NCBI GenBank assembly: GCA_947567595.1 | Contig: CANOMQ010000010.1 | Span: forward strand, 1-64,000 | Source of the DNA: an uncultured Lachnospiraceae bacterium | GTDB lineage: Bacteria > Bacillota > Clostridia > Lachnospirales > Lachnospiraceae | Reading direction: 5' to 3' | Length of the DNA: 64,000 nt | Part shown: positions 42,163 to 49,879 of the stretch, in pieces | Position numbering within the stretch: the first letter of the stretch is position 1 | How the letters are laid out: each line of letters starts with the position of its first letter | The notes under the pieces: generated by a model | What the model was told of the DNA's origin: nothing | The model's input: only the letters and a program-made list of their open reading frames with translations | Databases searched by the model: none | Position numbers and translations under genes: made by a program

Positions 42163-43285
42163 AACACCAAAACAGACAGACGCGTTCGCGCAGCTTAGGA
42201 CAAAGATTTTTTGGAGTACAATCGGACTGGTGGCGGCTGCGGTTTGCGGGATTTATCTGCTGTACACGCTGTTGCTGAAAGGGAATTTTGCCAACTGGAT
42301 TGTGACGGCGTATCAGAAAATTTTTCAACTGGATTATTACGCGGCAAGAACCTTGTATCAGTGGAGCTTCCGCAATTATATCGAACTGGTGTTTATGGGC
42401 GGGGTTGCGCTGATATTCTTGGCGGCATTTCGGATTTACCTGCGCTGGTTTACCAAGTATTTTGCGCAAATCAACAATGCCATTGACAGCTTGGTCAGCG
42501 AGCGTACGGCGGAGGTTTCGCTCTCGCCCGAGTTTTCCGCGATTGAGAAGAAAATCAACACCGTAAAGCATACGCTGGAAAAACAACGGCTGGACGCGCG
42601 CATTGCCGAGCAGCGTAAAAACGACTTGATTGTGTACCTTGCGCACGACTTGAAAACGCCGCTTGCCTCAGTCATCGGCTATCTGAACCTGCTGCATGAC
42701 GAGCAGCAGATATCGGACGGGCTGCGGGAAAAGTACCTTGGTGTTTCGCTGGAAAAGGCGGAGCGTCTTGAGGATTTGATAAACGAATTTTTTGAGATTG
42801 CAAAGTACAGCCTGTCGGAAATCACGCTCCAGTATGGCACGATAAACGTAACACGTCTTTTGGAAATGCTGCTGTTTGAGTTTAAACCAATGCTGCGGGA
42901 AAAAAATTTAAGCTGTGAGCTGGAGGGGGAAAAGGATATTTGCATTCGGTGTGACGCGGATAAAATGCAGCGCGTGTTTGACAACCTTTTGCGAAACGCG
43001 GTGCTTTACAGCTTTGCGGGAACGCAGATTACGATTGCGGTTTCGCGGCAGGAGGAAGAGATTGCCGTGTCGTTTACCAATTATGGAGAGGAAATACCGG
43101 AGGAAAAGCTGGAACGGATTTTTGAGCAGTTCTACCGGTTGGACGCGGCGCGCAGCACAAGCAGCGGCGGCGCGGGACTGGGGCTTGCGATTGCGCGGCG
43201 CATTGTGACGCTGCATGGCGGGACAATTACGGCGCAAAGCGCCGACGGGCGCGTGACATTTGTGGTGACATTGCCGGTTTCGTAG
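42152..43285 (+). CDS. vanS: VanS-like sensor histidine kinase (377 aa)
   Basis: TTG at 42152 overlaps the vanR stop, as vanS does in related operons. Two membrane segments (WSTIGLVAAAVCGIYLLYTLLL and FMGGVALIFLAAF) flank a short external loop. Then follow a linker with HAMP-like character, the H-box AHDLKTPLAS with H165, N-box NLLRNAVLYS, and G-boxes FEQFYRLDAARS...GGAGLGLAI. The sequence parallels VanS closely, including LRWFTKYFAQINNAID. It senses cell-wall stress, probably glycopeptides or their effect. A hairpin follows. Confidence 0.87.
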   Translation: MKHKTPKQTDAFAQLRTKIFWSTIGLVAAAVCGIYLLYTLLLKGNFANWIVTAYQKIFQLDYYAARTLYQWSFRNYIELVFMGGVALIFLAAFRIYLRWFTKYFAQINNAIDSLVSERTAEVSLSPEFSAIEKKINTVKHTLEKQRLDARIAEQRKNDLIVYLAHDLKTPLASVIGYLNLLHDEQQISDGLREKYLGVSLEKAERLEDLINEFFEIAKYSLSEITLQYGTINVTRLLEMLLFEFKPMLREKNLSCELEGEKDICIRCDADKMQRVFDNLLRNAVLYSFAGTQITIAVSRQEEEIAVSFTNYGEEIPEEKLERIFEQFYRLDAARSTSSGGAGLGLAIARRIVTLHGGTITAQSADGRVTFVVTLPVS

Positions 43286-43297
43286 TTCTTTTCAATC

Positions 43298-43326
43298 GAG
43301 TAGGGGAGCGTTTTTCTCCACTACTC
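43298..43326 (+). terminator. hairpin after vanS
   Basis: GAGTAGGGGAG (43298-43308) pairs with CTCCACTACTC (43316-43326) with one G-T pair, enclosing TTTTT. It is close behind the vanS stop. With the terminator at 43385 it separates vanRS from the ligase gene. Confidence 0.5.
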
Positions 43327-43384
43327 GTCACGCACTCTGTGCGCTGTTTTAGTGGCAAACTTCCTCTGCATGGGGCTGTGCATA

Positions 43385-43420
43385 AAAAATGGCTATGCGT
43401 TTTTGCACAGCCATTTTTGT
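43385..43420. terminator. bidirectional rho-independent terminator
   Basis: AAAAATGGCT (43385-43394) and AGCCATTTTT (43409-43418) form a perfect stem with A- and T-rich flanks, so it can serve both vanS (+) and the RNHCP gene (-). Confidence 0.7.
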
Positions 43421-43541
43421 AGTAACTCCATTAGAGTTGCTAACGCTTTTAGCAGTCCACTTTACGGTAGGACTCACCACTAAGCGTATAATAACATATT
43501 TCTGAAAATAGTCAAATTGTTTTGGGAAATTAAATATTTCC

Positions 43542-43970
43542 TTACCACTTCAACACGCCGTCCCCGCCCATTTGCCTAGTCATCTCCTCAATCCGTTCTA
43601 AAGGAAACGGTGGCGAAGAGACGGGCTTCATTGCAAGGGACATTAATTTCATGGGATTATCGTCCGCAGCGATGCGGTTTGAGCTTAGCGTTCCGCAGAT
43701 TTTACAACGGTGAATGATTGCCCACTCGCCATTTCTGCGAACCCATACAGCAATCGGCTCCATGACACCGCCACAGTCAGCCTCCCGGTCGCCCGGTTCG
43801 ATGTCCAAATGCTGACTGGAAAGACAGTAGGGACAGTGATTTCTGTGTTCACTTCCTGCGCCGCCAGCCACAACGGTTCTCCCACAAACCTTGCAAACAA
43901 ATGTATCATTACATGGATGTGTCCTGTAGTAACCTTTTTCAAATGATTTTTTCTTATTTTCTCTCTTCAA
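43542..43970 (-). CDS. RNHCP-domain zinc-ribbon protein (142 aa)
   Basis: TTG at 43970 has TTTTAGGAGG upstream on the minus strand. The product holds CKVCGRTVV, the eponymous E-H-R-N-H-C-P-Y-C, C-G-G before MEPIAVW, and HRCKICG, an arrangement of zinc-ligand Cys pairs as in the RNHCP family. The function is not established. It is divergent from the VanG ligase gene and sits behind a leader peptide and hairpin, suggesting expression in response to ribosome stalling. Confidence 0.82.
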   Translation of the reverse strand: MKRENKKKSFEKGYYRTHPCNDTFVCKVCGRTVVAGGAGSEHRNHCPYCLSSQHLDIEPGDREADCGGVMEPIAVWVRRNGEWAIIHRCKICGTLSSNRIAADDNPMKLMSLAMKPVSSPPFPLERIEEMTRQMGGDGVLKW

Positions 43971-44007
43971 TGAAAATCAGCCTCCTAAAAGTAAAATCAT
44001 AAACTTT

Positions 44008-44039
44008 GGGAGGTTTGATGGAACTGTAGCAAACCTCCC
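44008..44039 (-). promoter_or_regulatory. attenuator-type hairpin before RNHCP gene
   Basis: GGGAGGTTTG (44008-44017) and CAAACCTCCC (44030-44039) form a perfect 10-bp stem in the transcript, directly after the leader peptide stop and followed by a T-rich stretch. It could end transcription unless a ribosome on the leader prevents folding. Confidence 0.6.
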
Positions 44040-44041
44040 GG

Positions 44042-44086
44042 CTATGCTGCAATTTCCTTCTCTTTCATATTCAGCATTGATTTCAT
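44042..44086 (-). CDS. leader peptide (14 aa)
   Basis: ATG at 44086 has a strong GAAAGGAG 6 bases upstream. The peptide is MKSMLNMKEKEIAA. It lies between a consensus promoter and the hairpin before the RNHCP gene. A well-initiated 14-codon ORF in this place is typical of ribosome-mediated attenuation of antibiotic-response genes. Confidence 0.6.
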   Translation of the reverse strand: MKSMLNMKEKEIAA

Positions 44087-44168
44087 AAAAATCTCCTTTC
44101 CTTGCTTATTGATAATCAAACCGAGTGGTCAGATTAACAGTTTGGCAAAACTCAGCTTGATGTTCTTG

Positions 44169-44197
44169 ATTATATCGTATTTGCCAGTTCTATGCAA
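44169..44197 (-). promoter_or_regulatory. promoter of leader peptide-RNHCP unit
   Basis: On the minus strand TTGCAT (44197-44192) and TATAAT (44174-44169) are 17 bp apart, close to consensus. Confidence 0.75.
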
Positions 44198-44256
44198 TGC
44201 ATTTTTTGCTGGCTGATTTCAACGCAACATCATTTTAAAAAGAGAAGAACGTTCTC

Positions 44257-44311
44257 CGTAGGAAAATCGTAAGAAAGTTTTAGGAAAATCGTACCAATGG
44301 TTTTGGAAGAA
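44257..44311 (+). promoter_or_regulatory. array of VanR-box-like 11-bp repeats
   Basis: CGTAGGAAAAT (44257), CGTAAGAAAGT (44268), TTTAGGAAAAT (44279) and CGTACCAATGG (44290) follow each other at exactly 11 bp, with a fifth weak copy to 44311. The repeats match the VanR/VanRB recognition sequence as I recall it (TCGTANGAAANT). The promoter downstream has a good -10 (TACAAT 44339) and no -35, as in activator-dependent promoters. Confidence 0.75.
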
Positions 44312-44320
44312 ACGAGAAAA

Positions 44321-44369
44321 CAGCGCGCCTGCTGCTGATACAATAATGGGTATCGGGGCAGGCGCGCTG
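44321..44369 (+). repeat. 12-bp perfect palindrome around the vanG -10 box
   Basis: CAGCGCGCCTGC (44321-44332) and GCAGGCGCGCTG (44358-44369) are perfect inverted repeats with the -10 TACAAT in the 25-bp spacer. The expected transcription start also lies inside. This could be a repressor operator; it is not a terminator, as no T-run follows. Confidence 0.65.
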
Positions 44370-44414
44370 CTTCGTCATTAAGGGATATTTTTCGAAAGAA
44401 GGAAGGGAATACAT

Positions 44415-45464
44415 ATGCAAAAGAAACGAATAGCAGTCATTTTTGGCGGTCATTCCGCAGAATACGAGGTGTCGCTGCAATCGGCGGAGGCGGTTTTGCG
44501 GCATATCGACAGGGAGCGGTTTGAAGTTATGTCAATCGGGATTACAAAAGACGGCGCATGGTACTGTTACATGGGCAGTGTGGAAAAAATCGGCGACGGA
44601 ACGTGGGTGACGGACAGTGATAAATGTTATCCCGTCGTAATTTTGCAAAACCGTCTTGTGCGGGGAATGCTTGTGTTTGTAAAGGATACCTACTGTGTCG
44701 TGCCGATTGACTTGGCATTTCCAATCGTGCATGGCAAAAACGGCGAGGACGGCACGCTGCAAGGGTTGCTGGAGCTGGCAGGAATACCCGTCGTCGGCTG
44801 TGGCACGCTTTCGTCCGCGCTGTGCATGGACAAGGACAGGGCGCATCAGCTTGTGCGTCAGGCGGGAATTGCCGTTCCAAAATCGGTGGCGTTTTCGTAT
44901 TCCGAACGGGTACACGCGGTTGAGAAAATCAGGAAAACATTATCGTGCCCGCTGTTTGTCAAGCCCGTGCGCTGTGGCTCGTCGTTTGGGATTACAAGGA
45001 TTACAACGATGGAGGAACTGGAAAAGGCAGTCGAGCTGGCGTTTACATACGACGCGGAAGTTGTCGTCGAGGAGGCGGTCGCGGGCTTTGAGGTTGGCTG
45101 CGCAATCCTTGGAAACGAGGTTCTGACAATCGGACGCGTGGACGAAATCGAGGTGCCAAGTGGATTTTTTGACTATTGCGAGAAATACACGCTGCAATCC
45201 TCCAAAATCCATATGCCCGCAAGGATTGACGCCGAAACGGAACAACAAATCCAACAAACCGCCGCCACAATCTATCGGACGTTAGGCTGCTCGGGCTTTG
45301 CAAGGGTGGACATGTTTTACACGCCGTCCGGCGAAATTGTGTTTAACGAGGTCAATACCATACCCGGGTTTACTGCGCATAGCCGTTTCCCGAATATGAT
45401 GAATGGAATTGGCTTGTCGTTTTCCGAGCTGCTCGAACGGCTGATTGGGCTGTATGTGGAATGA
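44415..45464 (+). CDS. vanG: VanG-type D-alanine:D-serine ligase (349 aa)
   Basis: ATG at 44415 with GAAGGAAGGG upstream. ATP-grasp D-Ala-D-X ligase: KRIAVIFGGHSAEYEVSLQSA at the start, HGKNGEDGTLQGLLELAGIPVVGCGTLSSALCMDKDRAH, PLFVKPVRCGSSFGI, and NEVNTIPGFTAHSRFPNM. The omega-loop stretch FDYCEKYTLQSSKIHMPARI lacks the Tyr/Lys pattern of housekeeping Ddl and parallels VanG. The enzyme would make D-Ala-D-Ser precursor, which lowers vancomycin affinity. A racemase gene follows after 22 bases. D-Ala:D-Ala activity cannot be excluded from sequence alone. Confidence 0.88.
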   Translation: MQKKRIAVIFGGHSAEYEVSLQSAEAVLRHIDRERFEVMSIGITKDGAWYCYMGSVEKIGDGTWVTDSDKCYPVVILQNRLVRGMLVFVKDTYCVVPIDLAFPIVHGKNGEDGTLQGLLELAGIPVVGCGTLSSALCMDKDRAHQLVRQAGIAVPKSVAFSYSERVHAVEKIRKTLSCPLFVKPVRCGSSFGITRITTMEELEKAVELAFTYDAEVVVEEAVAGFEVGCAILGNEVLTIGRVDEIEVPSGFFDYCEKYTLQSSKIHMPARIDAETEQQIQQTAATIYRTLGCSGFARVDMFYTPSGEIVFNEVNTIPGFTAHSRFPNMMNGIGLSFSELLERLIGLYVE

Positions 45465-45486
45465 CGGACAGGGGGGTTTTAAAACA

Positions 45487-46611
45487 ATGGAACGTTCTTG
45501 GATTGAAATCAGCGCGCGCAATTTGCGCCATAATGTGGAAGCGCTTCGCGCCATTCTGCCGCCCGGCTGTGAGCTGATGGCGGTTGTCAAGGCACAGGCA
45601 TACGGGCATGGCGCAAGTGGAGTTTCAAGGCTGTTAAGTCAGATCGGTGTTCGGGCGTTTGCCGTCGCGACGATTGACGAAGGGATTGCACTCAGGAAAG
45701 AGGGCATTTGCGGAGCAATTCTGATTTTGGGCTACACCGACGTTTGCCGCGCGGGGGACTTGCAGGCATATGATTTGATACAGACCGTGATTGATTTTCC
45801 ATATGCGAAGGCGCTTAATGGTCAAAAAATTGCGGTCAAGGTTCACATAAAAATTGATACGGGAATGCACCGATTAGGGATACCCGCGTCGGATATGCGG
45901 GCGGTGGAGGAGGGTTTTTCCATGCAATATCTGAACGTTTGCGGACTGTATACACACTTGTCCTGCGCGGAGAACAGACAGGCGGAGGGGATTGCGTTTA
46001 CAAAAAAGCAGGCAGACCGCTTTTATGATTTGCTCGGCGGCTTGCGGGAGCGTGGGATAACCATTCCGAAGCTGCATATTCAGAGCAGCTTCGGACTTTT
46101 GAATTTTCCGCAGCTTGCCCACGGCTGTGCCTACGTGAGGGTAGGGATTGCGCTCTACGGTGCGGTTGCGTCCAATGCGGACACGGTTCTCAAGCCGGAT
46201 TTGCGTCCGGTTCTTTCCCTAAAAAGCCGCGTTGTGCTTATCCGCACGGTTGCAAAGGGTGAGGGCGTCGGATATGACAGGCAGTTTGTCGCGGGGCGGG
46301 ATAGCCGGATTGCGGTCATTCCAATTGGATACGGCGACGGTGTTCCACGCAGTTTGTCGGGGGGAAACGGGCGCGTGCTTATCCGCCAAAAGACCGCACC
46401 GATTGCCGGGCGTGTCTGCATGGATCAGATGATGGTGGATATTACGGGAATGGAAGATGTGGCGGTGGGAGATGTCGTGACGCTGATTGGGGCGCAGGGA
46501 GAAAACGCATTGTCTGCTACTGACGTTGCACAGGCGGCGGGGAGTATTGCAAATGAATTGCTGTGCAGAATGGGGGCGCGGCTTCCGATTGTCATAAAAG
46601 AAACTATCTAA
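45487..46611 (+). CDS. VanT-type serine/alanine racemase domain (374 aa)
   Basis: ATG at 45487 follows ACAGGGGGG. PLP-dependent Alr fold: the Lys in AVVKAQAYGHG near 39, barrel motif HIKIDTGMHRLG, GIALYG, and the C-terminal domain with GVGYDRQF (catalytic Tyr) and AGRVCMDQMMVDIT. The sequence is nearer to the racemase half of VanT than to housekeeping alanine racemase, for example HIQSSFGLLNFPQLA. The membrane half of VanT is absent. It would supply D-Ser (or D-Ala) to the ligase made from the same transcript. Confidence 0.85.
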   Translation: MERSWIEISARNLRHNVEALRAILPPGCELMAVVKAQAYGHGASGVSRLLSQIGVRAFAVATIDEGIALRKEGICGAILILGYTDVCRAGDLQAYDLIQTVIDFPYAKALNGQKIAVKVHIKIDTGMHRLGIPASDMRAVEEGFSMQYLNVCGLYTHLSCAENRQAEGIAFTKKQADRFYDLLGGLRERGITIPKLHIQSSFGLLNFPQLAHGCAYVRVGIALYGAVASNADTVLKPDLRPVLSLKSRVVLIRTVAKGEGVGYDRQFVAGRDSRIAVIPIGYGDGVPRSLSGGNGRVLIRQKTAPIAGRVCMDQMMVDITGMEDVAVGDVVTLIGAQGENALSATDVAQAAGSIANELLCRMGARLPIVIKETI

Positions 46612-46665
46612 GATGACATTTTTGTGCTATACTGTAACTAAAAAATAGCGGAGGTGTACAAATTG

Positions 46666-47001
46666 ATGGCAGAACAAATCATTTGCTTTTGTATCTATTT
46701 ACTGGTCGCGCTCTTAATGCTCGGCATTGGCATTTCCCAGTGGAACAGCAAAGAACCCGTAGGATTTTACACAGGGGAAAAACCGCCTGCGTCGCAGAGC
46801 CTGTCTGATGTATTGGCGTGGAATAGAAAGCATGGCGCAATGTGGATATTGTATGGTATTCTTATTATCATTTCGGGCGTGGCAGGGGTTTTCGGCACAC
46901 AATCCATATGGAGCATAATTCCGCTCGTCGGAGGCGTGGTAGTGCCGATTGGCGTGATGGTTTGGTATCATCATAGACTGATAAAACAGTATCTCCGTTA
47001 A
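46666..47001 (+). CDS. DUF3784-like small membrane protein (111 aa)
   Basis: ATG at 46666 with AGCGGAGGTG upstream. Three membrane segments: residues 5-24, about 60-80 and 84-104. A conserved GFYTGEKPP loop between the first two is typical of the SdpI/DUF3784 group of clostridial membrane proteins. Function unknown; not evidently part of the van unit, from which it is 54 bases away. Confidence 0.7.
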   Translation: MAEQIICFCIYLLVALLMLGIGISQWNSKEPVGFYTGEKPPASQSLSDVLAWNRKHGAMWILYGILIIISGVAGVFGTQSIWSIIPLVGGVVVPIGVMVWYHHRLIKQYLR

Positions 47002-47025
47002 CACAAATACGTGAATGGACGGATA

Positions 47026-47458
47026 ATGCGGAGTTGCTGCTTTTAACAAAAAACAGAAAGGGGTCGGCTACCACACGGAACAGGAAAACAAACTGCTCCT
47101 ATTATTCGAACGAACAGGAGAAGTGCTGACAAGCTGCTGCGTACTGGTGTTCACGGATTTCAACATCATCCAATGGACGGCATGGTCATGGTGGCTTGTG
47201 GCGGCGTTTGTCCTGATGGTACTCTACGAGCTGTGGTGGCTGCGCTATTTTCGCAGCAATCACGAACTCGCCGACTTTTACAAAAGCCTCCTCGGTATCC
47301 CCGTAGCAGGCGCAACGCTGCCCGTAGCCGCATTTTTCCTTCTTGGCATTTACGGCAGAAATATATGGCTGCTGCTTGCAACGATTTTGTTAGGAATAGG
47401 TCACATCGGTATTCATTTGCAGCATAAAAAAGAATTAAACTGTGAAACAGAAAGATGA
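47026..47458 (+). CDS. putative membrane protein, unclear 5' end (start GTG 47123?)
   Basis: The frame is open from 47027 and encodes NKKQKGVGYHTEQENKLLLLF before the first usable start, GTG at 47123, which has ACAGGAGA in front. The segment before it looks coding, yet has no ATG/GTG/TTG, so either a start was lost or the 5' end is damaged. The rest has three or four membrane segments (WWLVAAFVLMVLYELWWL, GATLPVAAFFLLGIYG, IWLLLATILLGIGHIGIHL). It is not recognised. Confidence 0.5.
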
Positions 47459-47503
47459 AATCTGTTTTCACAGCAAAAAAGTACAAAAAAGGAGAACCCT
47501 AAA

Positions 47504-48010
47504 ATGGACTTTCGCTTGGCACAAACACAGGACTTACCCCAAATAAAACAAACATTCCAAGAAATCATTCACCAAATGGAGCAAAACAACCTACAGATTT
47601 GGGACGACATTTACCCCTGCTCCTTCTTCGAGGACGACATCAAAAACAACCGCCTGTACGTCCTGACAAAAAAAACCGAACTCCTTTCCGTATTTGCCCT
47701 ATGTGATACAGACGAAGGCGCCGGCACAATGGCATGGAACGAACAAACTGCCGCCGCGCGTTACCTAGACCGATTCGGCGTAAATGCCCACTATTCGCGC
47801 AAAGGCATAGGCAGCATAATGCTGCAAAAAGCAAAAGAAACGGCAAAATCATTCGGTGCAGAGTACCTGCGTCTTTTCGTCGTGGACGAAAACCTCCCCG
47901 CCATCCGATTATATGAAAAAGGCGGTTTCACAAAAGTAAACGGTATTTATCAAATCGAGCTTGACGAGGAAAACACGCTGAACGCATACGGATATGAAAT
48001 CAAGCTCTAA
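47504..48010 (+). CDS. GNAT-family N-acetyltransferase (168 aa)
   Basis: ATG at 47504 with AAAGGAGAACCC. The fold elements are clear: N-terminal FRLAQTQDLPQIKQTF, the motif A region FGVNAHYSRKGIGSIMLQKAKETA with RKGIG for acetyl-CoA, and RLYEKGGFTKVNGIYQIELD at the C-terminus. The substrate is unknown; the family ranges from protein N-termini to small amines. Confidence 0.85.
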   Translation: MDFRLAQTQDLPQIKQTFQEIIHQMEQNNLQIWDDIYPCSFFEDDIKNNRLYVLTKKTELLSVFALCDTDEGAGTMAWNEQTAAARYLDRFGVNAHYSRKGIGSIMLQKAKETAKSFGAEYLRLFVVDENLPAIRLYEKGGFTKVNGIYQIELDEENTLNAYGYEIKL

Positions 48011-48079
48011 AGGACAATCAATTGTTATTCGACTCGATATGGCATGGCAGCTTTTGGCTGTTCGATAAAAGCGTTCTTA

Positions 48080-48420
48080 TTATCTGCACTTTTCGTTCCG
48101 AAGAGCGCTTAAGCACGCAATCAGCCGAAGATAGGCATAGACATTTTCGGCTTGCTTCTGATTGAAGCAGGATTCGACAATCTGTAGCTCGCCCTGCAGG
48201 TAATCCCGTTCGGTACCATTGCCAAAACAGATATGCCAAAAAGTGTCATGAGCGCTTTCGGCTCTTTTAGCCATTCTACATTATGATACATATAAGAAAA
48301 CAGCTTCCCGCTCTGATAGGTGATGTCCATCTTCTGTGTTTGTGCATTGTAATGGCAAAATTTGATTTCCGGTGTTTTGATTTCACCTTTTACAATAATC
48401 ATATGCTTTCTTGTATTCAT
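48080..48420 (-). pseudogene. remnant of an SF1-helicase family gene, frameshifted
   Basis: ATG at 48420 (GGAGATAAC upstream) opens HMIIVKGEIKTPEIKFCHYN...VEWLKEPKA. Around 48245 a 1-nt loss shifts the frame; the continuation HDTFWHICFGNGTERDYLQ...LRLIACLSALRNEK runs in another frame to a stop at 48080. The joined product resembles the N-terminal part of a large AAA_11/AAA_12 helicase family. The motor domains are missing, so this is a decayed fragment. Confidence 0.65.
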
Positions 48421-48471
48421 TGTTATCTCCGTTTGTTATTTATATACACGGGCGCCTATCCCAACGCCCAA

Positions 48472-48912
48472 TCAAACCAGCCACTGGATAAACGCCGTCT
48501 TATCCGAACTGTTATACCCCGCATTCCTATAAAATGCCTGCGTCCCCGCCTCTTTCGAGCCAGTCAGCAGCATCATTTTGTAACAATTGTTACGTCGCGC
48601 AATCTCCCGCGCATACGCAAGACATGCCGACGCATACCCTTTCTTTCGGTACTGCACATGCGTCACCACATTTTCAAGAAACGCATACGGTCTGACATTC
48701 CGCGTCAAATTCGGAATAATCACACAGACACACGACGCCACAATGCACCCGTCCACCTCACAGACAATCAAATGATGATTTTCGTCTTGGACAATCTGCG
48801 CCCAAGTCCGCTCCAAATGCTCCGAGTCCTCTGGCACATTCGTTTCATGCAAACACAAATATAACTCTAAAATCTGCCGCAAATCTCCTTCAACTGCTTC
48901 CCGAACCACCAT
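48472..48912 (-). CDS. GNAT-family N-acetyltransferase (146 aa)
   Basis: ATG at 48912 with TGAGGAGGG upstream on the minus strand. GNAT pattern: REAVEGDLRQILELY at the start, LIVCEVDGCIVAS, the acetyl-CoA motif VVTHVQYRKKGYASACLAYA, and FYRNAGYN near the end. Substrate unknown. The long plus-strand ORF across it is a shadow. Confidence 0.85.
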   Translation of the reverse strand: MVVREAVEGDLRQILELYLCLHETNVPEDSEHLERTWAQIVQDENHHLIVCEVDGCIVASCVCVIIPNLTRNVRPYAFLENVVTHVQYRKKGYASACLAYAREIARRNNCYKMMLLTGSKEAGTQAFYRNAGYNSSDKTAFIQWLV

Positions 48913-49046
48913 AATAATCCCTCCTCAAAAATGCCTTCACCAGCAAACGCTTGCCGCCAAAGCCCTAATGCTTATTACGATTGTAACACAATAACACCGT
49001 CGCAAACAACCATCAAAGGAGACAAATAAAAATGAATAAAAGCGAC

Positions 49047-49075
49047 TTGGAAAAATCAGGGTAGATTGCTATAAT
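49047..49075 (+). promoter_or_regulatory. sigma-A promoter of 2H phosphoesterase gene
   Basis: TTGGAA (49047-49052) and TATAAT (49070-49075) with a 17-bp spacer, 56 bases before the start codon. Confidence 0.7.
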
Positions 49076-49130
49076 GAAACAAAAAACGTTCACTTGTTAT
49101 CTGACCGCTAGAGAGGACAAAACATAACCC

Positions 49131-49817
49131 ATGAACCACACGACAAAACATTACAACGAACCCCTGTTAAAGGAACATTACGCACACATTTTAGAACAAA
49201 ACAAAGAAGTTCTGCTGCAAGGCGGCAGCGGCGATGCATACCTGACCGCACCACAGACCGACACCCGAATGGCAGTAGCGCTATTAATCCGTGTAAAAGG
49301 CACTGTCACAGAAAACATTACGGCATACCTCCAAACCCTGCAAAAAGCAGAACCCGCCCTCTATTACTACCCGCCGCAGGACTTCCACATCACTGTCCTG
49401 GACATCCTGCGCGGCAAACCCCACCGCACCATACCACAGAACATTGCGGACTACATCACCTGTATTGCACAATGCGTCGAAACAATAAAGCCGTTCCATA
49501 TCGATTTTCAAGGCGTCACCGCAAGCGATAACGCTGTTTTGGTGTGCGGATATTATGAATACGGTTTAGAGCAAATCCGTCAGACACTGCGAACCGCATT
49601 CGCACAAAATAATCTTTTAATAGAGGAACGCTACCAGACAACTTCTTCCCACATCACCGTGGCAAGAATTCCAAAAAAATTAAATAACCCCGCGTCATTT
49701 CTGGAACAGATACAAAAAGAACTCTTTTTTGGAACAATGAAAGTGGATGCCCTCGAGCTTACATTCCACAACTGGTATGACTCGCAAAAAATAAAATTAG
49801 CAGACATCCCTTTATAA
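49131..49817 (+). CDS. 2H phosphoesterase/2'-5' RNA ligase-like protein (228 aa)
   Basis: ATG at 49131; upstream GAGAGGAC is the likely ribosome site. The two HxT/HxTV motifs of the 2H superfamily are present: F-H-I-T-V near 87 and S-H-I-T-V-A-R near 180, about 90 residues apart as in LigT-like folds. Such enzymes act on 2'-5' or cyclic phosphodiester bonds. The N-terminal 50 residues are extra. Cellular substrate unknown. Confidence 0.8.
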   Translation: MNHTTKHYNEPLLKEHYAHILEQNKEVLLQGGSGDAYLTAPQTDTRMAVALLIRVKGTVTENITAYLQTLQKAEPALYYYPPQDFHITVLDILRGKPHRTIPQNIADYITCIAQCVETIKPFHIDFQGVTASDNAVLVCGYYEYGLEQIRQTLRTAFAQNNLLIEERYQTTSSHITVARIPKKLNNPASFLEQIQKELFFGTMKVDALELTFHNWYDSQKIKLADIPL

Positions 49818-49879
49818 AAATAGAATGTCTGCTAATAGTCTTGCTCATTTCTTGTCCACTGCGCATAAATGCCCGCTTG

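Noticed and set aside
43286..43540. Possible repeat-array or small RNA in the hairpin-rich stretch after vanS
   Set aside because: Two terminator-like stems explain it; no evenly spaced repeats as in CRISPR and no promoter of its own.
48283..48864. 193-codon plus-strand ORF
   Set aside because: Shadow over the helicase remnant and the minus-strand acetyltransferase; no ribosome site or domain.
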